From assembly GCA_947630345.1 (NCBI GenBank), contig CANRHF010000101.1, forward strand, positions 1 through 7,058: a stretch of 7,058 bases of DNA, read 5' to 3'. The notes under the pieces are model-generated. The model ran no database searches and was not told the DNA's origin. It worked only from the letters and a program-made list of their open reading frames with translations. Numbering within the stretch: the stretch's first letter is position 1; every line of letters begins with the position of its first letter. Of this stretch, positions 1 through 3,465 are shown in pieces. The position numbers and the translations under genes were made by a program. The stretch comes from an uncultured Oscillospiraceae bacterium (lineage in GTDB: Bacteria; Bacillota; Clostridia; Oscillospirales; Oscillospiraceae).

Positions 1-367
1 TGTTGCCTTCGCTGGCCTTGGCGCTGAGCACGCTCTTGAGCGCCAGGCGGCGGGTCTTCTTATTTAAGGTGTAGCTGTAATCCCGGGGCTTGGGGGCAAA
101 TACGATGCCGCCGTGGGTCCACTGGGGGGCCCGGGTGCTGCCCTGACGGGCCCGGCCGGTGTCCTTCTGCTTCCAGGGCTTCCGGCCGCCGCCGGAAACC
201 TCCGCCCGGGTCAGCGCGGACTGGGTGCCCTGCCGGCAGTTGGCCAGGTGATTCTTCACCACGTCGTGGACCACGGACTCGTTGGGCTCGATGCCGAAAA
301 TGGCTTCGGACAGTTCGATCTCGCCCACCTGCTTGCCGGACATATCATAAACATTCGTCTTCAGCAT
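1..367 (-). CDS. rplD: 50S ribosomal protein L4, 5' part (gene runs off the left edge)
   Basis: Encodes the first 122 residues of ribosomal protein L4, a 23S rRNA-binding protein that lines the peptide exit tunnel; the bacterial family is usually about 200-210 residues, so roughly 60 percent is present. The protein begins MLKTNVYDMSGKQ, and the conserved loop around residues 60-90 is clear (GGGRKPWKQKDTGRARQGS, then RAPQWTHGG), which is the extended tunnel loop diagnostic of L4. The start is an ATG at 365-367 with AAAGGAG ten bases upstream inside the 19-base gap after rplC, so the two genes are cotranscribed. The order S10-L3-L4 is the standard start of the bacterial S10 operon. In Escherichia coli L4 also represses its own operon by binding the S10 leader; whether it does so here is unknown. 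Nothing odd is seen in the visible part. Confidence 0.97.
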   Translation of the reverse strand, partial: MLKTNVYDMSGKQVGEIELSEAIFGIEPNESVVHDVVKNHLANCRQGTQSALTRAEVSGGGRKPWKQKDTGRARQGSTRAPQWTHGGIVFAPKPRDYSYTLNKKTRRLALKSVLSAKASEGN

Positions 368-386
368 GTGTTACGATCTCCTTTCC

Positions 387-1106
387 TTAGCCTCTGGCGG
401 AAGCCTTCTGGGGATTACGTCCGGAAGCCTTCTGCGGGTTCTTGCTGACGCCGGTCTCGGCGGACTTGACCTTGTTGTGCTTGACGGTGTTGCGGATGTA
501 GACCAATCCGCCCTTGGGTCCGGGAATGGCGCCCCGCAGGACGATCATGTTCAGCTCCGGATCCACCTTCACCACGTCCAGGTTCTCGATGGTAACCTGC
601 TCCACGCCCATCTGGCCGGCGCCGATCTTGCCCGGGAAGATCCGGGACTGATGGGAGGAAGCGCCCATGGAGCCGGCGTGGCGGTGGACAGGGCCGCCGC
701 CGTGGGTCATGGGGGTCCGGCCCGCGCCATGGCGCTTCACAACGCCCTGGTAGCCGTGGCCCTTGGAGACGCCGGTGACGTCCACCTTGTCCCCAGCGGC
801 GAAGGTGTCGGCCTTCACCACGTCGCCCACGTTCATTTCGCCGGCCTTCTCCAGCTTAAATTCCTTCAGATGCTTCTTGGGGGACACGCCCGCCTTTTTC
901 AGGTGGCCGGCCTCCGGCTTGGTCAGCTTGGACTCCTTCACATCCTCGAAGCCCAGCTGGACGGCCACATAGCCGTCGGTTTCCATGGTCTTCTTCTGAG
1001 TGACGACGCAGGGACCGGCCTCGATAACCGTGACCGGGATCACCTTGCCGCTCTCATCGAAGATCTGGGTCATGCCCACTTTCTTGCCGATGATTGCTTT
1101 TTGCAT
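387..1106 (-). CDS. rplC: 50S ribosomal protein L3 with repeated C-terminal extension
   Basis: Encodes ribosomal protein L3 (239 residues), an early assembly protein of the large subunit that reaches the peptidyl transferase centre. Recognisable parts are the N-terminus MQKAIIGKKVGMTQIFDESG, the central loop GHGYQGVVKRHG (residues 116-127), THGGGPVHRHAGSMG (134-148), and the C-terminal core end IPGPKGGLVYIRNTVK (194-209). Bacterial L3 normally ends near this point at about 205-215 residues; here a lysine-rich tail of about 30 residues follows, ending in two near-identical octapeptides, NPQKASGR (223-230) and NPQKASAR (231-238), then Gly. The start ATG has AAAGGAG eight bases upstream. A 125-base gap separates it from rpsJ, long for this operon and able to fold; rplD follows after 19 bases. 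The identity is certain; the function of the tail is unknown. Confidence 0.98.
   Translation of the reverse strand: MQKAIIGKKVGMTQIFDESGKVIPVTVIEAGPCVVTQKKTMETDGYVAVQLGFEDVKESKLTKPEAGHLKKAGVSPKKHLKEFKLEKAGEMNVGDVVKADTFAAGDKVDVTGVSKGHGYQGVVKRHGAGRTPMTHGGGPVHRHAGSMGASSHQSRIFPGKIGAGQMGVEQVTIENLDVVKVDPELNMIVLRGAIPGPKGGLVYIRNTVKHNKVKSAETGVSKNPQKASGRNPQKASARG
398..434 (-). repeat. Tandem 24-bp repeat in the rplC 3' end
   Basis: The 13-mer CGGAAGCCTTCTG occurs at 398-410 and again at 422-434, giving a 24-base period. It encodes the two octapeptides NPQKASGR and NPQKASAR at the L3 C-terminus. The copies differ slightly in the bases between the 13-mers. The arrangement suggests an in-frame duplication; copy number could vary between strains. 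Confidence 0.85.
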
Positions 1107-1173
1107 GGTTTCTACTCCTTTTTAATAGGTTATTGGTTGACTTGGGAGCATTGGCTCTCCCTTGCCAACATGA

Positions 1174-1225
1174 CCCGTCCGCCCGATGAAAGACAGTGCG
1201 GGCAGCTCGCGATCTCCCTGACGGG
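1174..1225 (-). promoter_or_regulatory. Structured RNA element in the rpsJ-rplC gap
   Basis: The 125-base gap at 1107-1231 contains nested inverted repeats. An outer 6-bp stem pairs CCCGTC (1174-1179) with GACGGG (1220-1225). Inside it a 5-bp stem pairs GCCCG (1181-1185) with CGGGC (1199-1203) around a 13-base loop. Closer to rplC, on the RNA strand, two alternative hairpins compete: TTGGC with GCCAA, or GGGAG with CTCCC (both within about 1144-1168). No convincing promoter and no T-run was found, so this looks like an internal mRNA element that could tune L3 translation, or a processing site. The pairing is seen directly; the role is inference. Confidence 0.45.
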
Positions 1226-1231
1226 GGAAGA

Positions 1232-1543
1232 TCACAGCTTTATCTCAATCTCAACGCCAGCCGGAAGATCCAGGCTCATCAGGGCCTCAACGGTCTTCTG
1301 ATTGGGGTTGAGAATATCGATCAGACGTTTATGGGTTCTACGCTCGAACTGCTCCCGGCTGTCCTTATTCACATGGGGGGACCGGAGAATGGTGACGATC
1401 TCCTTCTTGGTGGGCAGCGGGATGGGGCCGGAGACGGCGGCGCCGTTGCGCTTGGCGGTCTCCACGATCTTGACCGCGCTGGAGTCGATCAGCTGATGAT
1501 CGTAGGCCTTCAGCCGGATGCGGATCTTTTCCTGGTTTGCCAT
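1232..1543 (-). CDS. rpsJ: 30S ribosomal protein S10
   Basis: Encodes ribosomal protein S10 (103 residues, the normal family length), a component of the 30S head that also acts as the transcription antitermination factor NusE through contact with NusB and NusG. The diagnostic segments are KIRIRLKAYDHQLID near the N-terminus, SGPIPLPT (38-45), and RSPHVNKDSREQFERRTHKR (54-73), all intact. The ATG at 1541-1543 is preceded by AAGGAGG nine bases upstream, a near-perfect ribosome binding site. It is the first gene of its operon: a consensus promoter lies about 270 bases upstream and no other gene intervenes. Downstream are rplC and rplD in the usual order. The long leader with a terminator-like hairpin suggests control before the coding region. 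Confidence 0.98.
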   Translation of the reverse strand: MANQEKIRIRLKAYDHQLIDSSAVKIVETAKRNGAAVSGPIPLPTKKEIVTILRSPHVNKDSREQFERRTHKRLIDILNPNQKTVEALMSLDLPAGVEIEIKL

Positions 1544-1807
1544 GGTTGTTTTCCTCCTTGAAAAACGTACTCAGTTTTTTGGATCCTGGGTACGGATGAG
1601 CATCTTTTGTTCACGCCGCCGTGCGTATCACTCCGGACCATGAAAAATGGCCGACGCAAGGCCGGCCCTTCCTGCCTCCGGCGATATACGCCAGCGCGAA
1701 CAGGAACGCTCAGCCGCCCGATGACCGGACATACTCCGCGGAAGTTACCGCCTTCCGGCGCAATCTCCCGCATCATCGCAGTTGCATGGGGTTTTACCCG
1801 CGCATGC
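1544..1807 (-). promoter_or_regulatory. Long structured 5' leader of the S10 operon
   Basis: No gene is supported in this stretch; it is best read as an untranslated leader of about 264 nt between the predicted transcription start (about 1807) and rpsJ. Several hairpins can be drawn. At the very 5' end GCATG (1784-1788) pairs with CATGC (1803-1807) around an inner GGGT/ACCC stem. CGGAAG (1739-1744) pairs with CTTCCG (1752-1757), and GGCG (1680-1683) pairs with CGCC (1689-1692). A terminator-like hairpin lies at 1643-1667. Near the ribosome binding site, CGTAC and GTACG (within about 1565-1595) can pair, in competition with an AAAAAC/GTTTTT pairing. Minus-strand ATG codons in the leader lack a ribosome binding site. 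Confidence 0.6.
1643..1667 (-). terminator. Terminator-like hairpin inside the rpsJ leader (possible attenuator)
   Basis: On the transcribed strand GGCCGGC pairs with GCGUCGGCC through a 7-bp stem (six Watson-Crick pairs and one G-U) with a 5-base loop, followed by A and five U residues (positions 1643-1647 as A on the plus strand). This has the form of an intrinsic terminator about 100 bases before the rpsJ start codon. An upstream GCCGG (1678-1682) can pair with CCGGC (1661-1665) in the 5' arm, which would break the terminator, so an antiterminator form exists on paper. It lies downstream of the operon promoter, which makes attenuation the natural reading, but the U-tract is short. Confidence 0.5.
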
Positions 1808-1813
1808 CTGAAT

Positions 1814-1842
1814 ATGTTAACACGCACGGCGCCGTTTGTCAA
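1814..1842 (-). promoter_or_regulatory. Sigma-A promoter of the S10 operon
   Basis: On the minus strand a perfect -35 box TTGACA (1837-1842) is followed after exactly 17 bases by TAACAT (1814-1819), with TG one base upstream of the -10 hexamer (extended -10). The start point would be near 1807-1809. It points toward rpsJ and is the only strong promoter between the upstream M23 gene and the ribosomal genes. Confidence 0.88.
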
Positions 1843-1845
1843 GCC

Positions 1846-1884
1846 ATATTTTTGAAAAAAATACATTTTTTCATTGGATGTATT
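1846..1884 (-). promoter_or_regulatory. AT-rich upstream element with 7-bp inverted repeat
   Basis: Immediately upstream of the rpsJ -35 box lie alternating A and T tracts, in a sequence that is otherwise GC-rich. Such tracts are typical of UP elements that raise transcription of ribosomal promoters through the alpha subunit. The same stretch contains a perfect inverted repeat, AATACAT (1860-1866) and ATGTATT (1878-1884) with an 11-base loop. In the minus-strand RNA this repeat is followed by U residues, so it might also serve as a second, weak terminator behind the 1904-1923 hairpin. The two roles are not exclusive. Confidence 0.5.
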
Positions 1885-1903
1885 CCCACGGGGGACAGGG
1901 AAA

Positions 1904-1923
1904 GGGCCGCCGGAGGGCGGCCC
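1904..1923 (-). terminator. Terminator of the M23 peptidase gene
   Basis: A perfect 8-bp GC stem, GGGCCGCC (1904-1911) and GGCGGCCC (1916-1923), closes a 4-base loop starting six bases beyond the M23 stop codon. In the RNA it is followed by UUUCCCUGU, a poor U-tract, so termination may be incomplete or assisted by the AT-rich hairpin at 1860-1884. Confidence 0.7.
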
Positions 1924-1929
1924 AGTTGT

Positions 1930-2586
1930 TCATCCCAGACTGAAGAAGTCTGCCGGATCTGTCGGCGTACCGTCGCGGGTGACGCTGAAATGGACGTGGT
2001 CCCCCAGGGCCGATTCCAGCAGGGCGGACTGGCCCACATAGCCGATGGTCTGGCCCATGGTGACCGCGTCCCCGGCCTTCACCGCCACATTCTCCGAAAG
2101 GCTGGAATACCGGGTAACATAGCCGTCGGCGTGGGTGATGACCACGGTGGCGCCCATGGTGTCGTCGGTGTAGACCTCGGTAACGGTGCCGTCGGCGGCG
2201 GCCTTCACGGCGGACCCAGCCCCGGCGGCAATGTCCACGCCGTTGTGAACCCGCCAGTCACGGGTGGTCTGGTTGTAGCTCAGGCAGTCCATGGCATACT
2301 CCGCCACGGTCTCCCCCTCCAGAGGGGCGGCGGTTTGCAGCGCCTTCTTGGCCGGCGCGGACGGCTGGGTGGGCTTGGTGGGCTGGGTGACCGGCGGCTT
2401 GGTGGCAATGACCGGCACATCCTGCTGAGACTGGTTGGTGGCGGACACAGACGCGTCCGGCTCCTGATTGGTGTGGGTTGCGTTCCGGTAGTACAAATAG
2501 CCAGAGATCCCGATTGCGGCGGCGCACAGGATCAGGGCTATGTAGTAGCCCTTCCCGTTGAAACCGCCAGATTTTTGGTTGTTCAT
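1930..2586 (-). CDS. Membrane-anchored M23 (LytM) metallopeptidase, SpoIIQ-like
   Basis: A 218-residue protein with a short cytoplasmic N-terminus, one transmembrane helix (about residues 13-33), a Thr/Pro/Gln-rich linker (about 40-88) and a C-terminal LytM domain (about 90-215). The M23 zinc-site pattern is present: H114 and D118 in HNGVD and H197/H199 in GDHVHF, with H152 also available, so the site may be active. Length, single N-terminal helix and the segment DWRVHNGVDI resemble clostridial SpoIIQ, the forespore-membrane partner of SpoIIIAH during engulfment; in clostridia that protein usually keeps its zinc site, while Bacillus subtilis SpoIIQ has lost it. The SpoIIQ call rests on recall of the family, not on a search. 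The ATG at 2584-2586 has GGAGG twelve bases upstream. A sigma-F-like promoter just upstream supports forespore expression. A terminator follows. The alternative is a generic M23 endopeptidase. Confidence 0.85.
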   Translation of the reverse strand: MNNQKSGGFNGKGYYIALILCAAAIGISGYLYYRNATHTNQEPDASVSATNQSQQDVPVIATKPPVTQPTKPTQPSAPAKKALQTAAPLEGETVAEYAMDCLSYNQTTRDWRVHNGVDIAAGAGSAVKAAADGTVTEVYTDDTMGATVVITHADGYVTRYSSLSENVAVKAGDAVTMGQTIGYVGQSALLESALGDHVHFSVTRDGTPTDPADFFSLG

Positions 2587-2598
2587 TGGTTAATAGCA

Positions 2599-2632
2599 CC
2601 TCCGAAGTTAAGTATTGCCAATTTTTCGGAGG
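2599..2632 (-). promoter_or_regulatory. Inverted repeat covering the M23 ribosome binding site
   Basis: CCTCCGAA (2599-2606) and TTCGGAGG (2625-2632) form a perfect 8-bp inverted repeat with an 18-base loop; a G-U pair can extend it. The promoter-distal arm contains the GGAGG ribosome binding site of the M23 gene (2599-2603). The promoter-proximal arm lies between the -35 and -10 boxes of the predicted sigma-F promoter, so RNA started from that promoter would lack it. RNA arriving from the upstream membrane-protein gene would carry both arms and hide the binding site. Alternatively it is a DNA operator over the promoter. No T-run follows, so it is not a terminator. Confidence 0.6.
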
Positions 2633-2638
2633 CTATAC
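2610..2638 (-). promoter_or_regulatory. Sigma-F-like (forespore) promoter of the M23 gene
   Basis: On the minus strand GTATA (2634-2638) and GGCAATACTT (2610-2619) are separated by 14 bases. They match the forespore sigma-F pattern G-Y-W-T-A and GG-n-R-A-n-A-n-T-W at every specified position; the spacer is about one base shorter than usually quoted. Transcription would begin near 2604, leaving a leader of about 18 bases with the ribosome binding site at its very 5' end, which is tight. No sigma-A pattern is visible here. The match to the role of a SpoIIQ-like product strengthens the call. Confidence 0.5.
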
Positions 2639-2654
2639 AGAAATTTTTACCAGC

Positions 2655-3128
2655 TCAGGCAGTTTCGTCCTCCTCAGCATCCAGCGCCTCCCGGCGTTTC
2701 CGGTAGACCGCCCGCAGGGCCTCCAGCGCACCCAGGCAGCCAAGATAGCACACCCCCGCGAAGGCCAGGGCGACAACCGCCACTCCCAGGGTCAGGGGGC
2801 GTTTCAGCACCGCCAGCACCCGGATCAGCAGAATCACCCCGCACATCCCCGCTGGGATCAGGCTCACCAGGGCGTTAGTCCGAAAAGTAGGGGCCAGGCC
2901 GTTCTTCGTCCAGATGCCGTTCCGCACAGTGGCGAACACCAGATAGGCCGAGCTGATCAGCAGCACGATTCCCTCCCCGGCGATCTGCTTCAGGTCCGCC
3001 CCCAGCACCGCCTGGATCACCACCGCCGCGCCGCTGGCCCAGAAGGTCAGCCAGAAGCCGATCTCCTCGATCTGAAAGAGCCTGCGCTCCTGCATTTCGT
3101 CCAAATTGGTCTTTGAATTTTGCTTCAT
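2655..3128 (-). CDS. Small four-helix membrane protein (DUF6773-like), paired with XRE regulator
   Basis: A 157-residue integral membrane protein of unknown function. A charged N-terminal segment (LDEMQERRLFQIEEIGFW) leads into four predicted transmembrane helices at about 24-43, 50-70, 85-107 and 112-134, ending in a basic then acidic tail (YRKRRE, then EEDE). The N-terminal pattern resembles the DUF6773 group of Firmicutes membrane proteins; this is from memory, without a search. The start chosen is the ATG at 3126-3128, which has GAGGAGG nine bases upstream; the ATG at 3135-3137 would add three residues and overlap the upstream regulator gene by eight bases, but it abuts the GGAGG and has no usable spacing. 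Either way translation is closely coupled to the XRE gene. Such pairs of a short XRE regulator and a membrane protein are common in Firmicutes. The regulator may control the pair, but nothing shows what the membrane protein senses or transports. Confidence 0.8.
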   Translation of the reverse strand: MKQNSKTNLDEMQERRLFQIEEIGFWLTFWASGAAVVIQAVLGADLKQIAGEGIVLLISSAYLVFATVRNGIWTKNGLAPTFRTNALVSLIPAGMCGVILLIRVLAVLKRPLTLGVAVVALAFAGVCYLGCLGALEALRAVYRKRREALDAEEDETA

Positions 3129-3129
3129 T

Positions 3130-3342
3130 TTATTCATCCTCCTCGCCGAATAATTCGTCCAACGATTTTCCCAGCACCTTGCAGATGGCCCGGCACAGCC
3201 GGATGGTAGGGTTGTAGTCCCCCTGCTCGATGGCGTTCATGGTCTGCCGGGAGACCCCCACCGCCTCGGCCAGGGCCTTCTGGGTCATGTCCCGCTCGGC
3301 CCGGGCCGCTTTGATTTTCAGATTGCGTCCGATCGGTATCAC
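3130..3342 (-). CDS. XRE-family helix-turn-helix transcriptional regulator
   Basis: A 70-residue single-domain DNA-binding protein of the Cro/C1 type. The helix-turn-helix runs from about residue 8 to 63, with TQKALAEAVGV (20-30) as the second helix and SRQTMNAIEQGDYNPT (31-46) containing the recognition helix, then the acidic tail GEEDE. No ligand-binding domain is present. It resembles the short YgzD-like regulators that sit before small membrane proteins. The reading frame has no ATG upstream of the conserved domain: the frame opens with GTG at 3340-3342, whose G is part of the GGGAGG ribosome binding motif, leaving no spacing. An in-frame ATC four codons in is eight bases from that motif. 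The true start is therefore uncertain by a few residues. A strong promoter lies just upstream, with possible autoregulation through the repeat at 3382-3396. Confidence 0.9.
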   Translation of the reverse strand: MIPIGRNLKIKAARAERDMTQKALAEAVGVSRQTMNAIEQGDYNPTIRLCRAICKVLGKSLDELFGEEDE

Positions 3343-3354
3343 CTCCCTGGGTGT

Positions 3355-3383
3355 ATAGTATCATATATCCGATAGAATGTCAA
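3355..3383 (-). promoter_or_regulatory. Strong sigma-A promoter of the XRE/membrane-protein pair
   Basis: On the minus strand TTGACA (3378-3383) is followed after 17 bases by TACTAT (3355-3360), with TG one base upstream of the -10 hexamer. This is near consensus. The expected start point, about 3348, falls directly at the AGGGAGG motif, so the mRNA would have almost no leader ahead of the regulator gene. Confidence 0.85.
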
Positions 3384-3396
3384 GTATATTTTACTT
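3382..3396. promoter_or_regulatory. Candidate operator next to the XRE promoter
   Basis: AAGTA (3382-3386) and TACTT (3392-3396) form a perfect 5-bp dyad around TATTT, overlapping the upstream edge of the -35 box. Size and position would suit an XRE dimer, and the adjacent regulator is the obvious candidate ligand. The arms are short and AT-rich, so chance is a real alternative. Confidence 0.3.
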
Positions 3397-3409
3397 ACTG
3401 CCCAAAATA

Positions 3410-3435
3410 TTTTCCCCCGGAGTGCCGGGGGAAAA
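3410..3435 (-). terminator. Terminator of the envelope operon (after the M15 gene)
   Basis: A perfect 11-bp stem, TTTTCCCCCGG (3410-3420) and CCGGGGGAAAA (3425-3435), closes an AGTG loop about 30 bases past the M15 stop codon. On the transcribed strand the GC core is followed by AAAATATTTT, giving a U-containing tail. It lies between two minus-strand units and so separates the envelope operon from the XRE promoter. Confidence 0.8.
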
Positions 3436-3465
3436 TTGAAATGTATTTTTCGGGGCTTTCCGCCC

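Noticed and set aside
366..1301. A 311-codon plus-strand frame over rplC
   Set aside because: It is antisense to an unmistakable L3 gene, has no ribosome binding site and shows no family features.
1510..1866. A minus-strand frame of 118 codons through the rpsJ leader, possibly a leader peptide
   Set aside because: Its first ATG lies upstream of the promoter, internal ATG codons have no ribosome binding site, and it runs into rpsJ out of frame.
1621..2706. A 361-codon plus-strand frame over the rpsJ leader and M23 gene
   Set aside because: It crosses a promoter and a terminator of the opposite strand, and its product is Gly/Leu/Arg-rich low complexity with no ribosome binding site.
3134..3364. 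An ATG-initiated minus-strand frame overlapping the XRE gene
   Set aside because: It reads the XRE DNA in another frame and destroys the clear helix-turn-helix; it has no own motif.
3453..3465. A 4-bp GGGC/GCCC hairpin next to the M15 stop codon
   Set aside because: It is too short and lacks a U-tract; the 11-bp stem at 3410-3435 is the better terminator.
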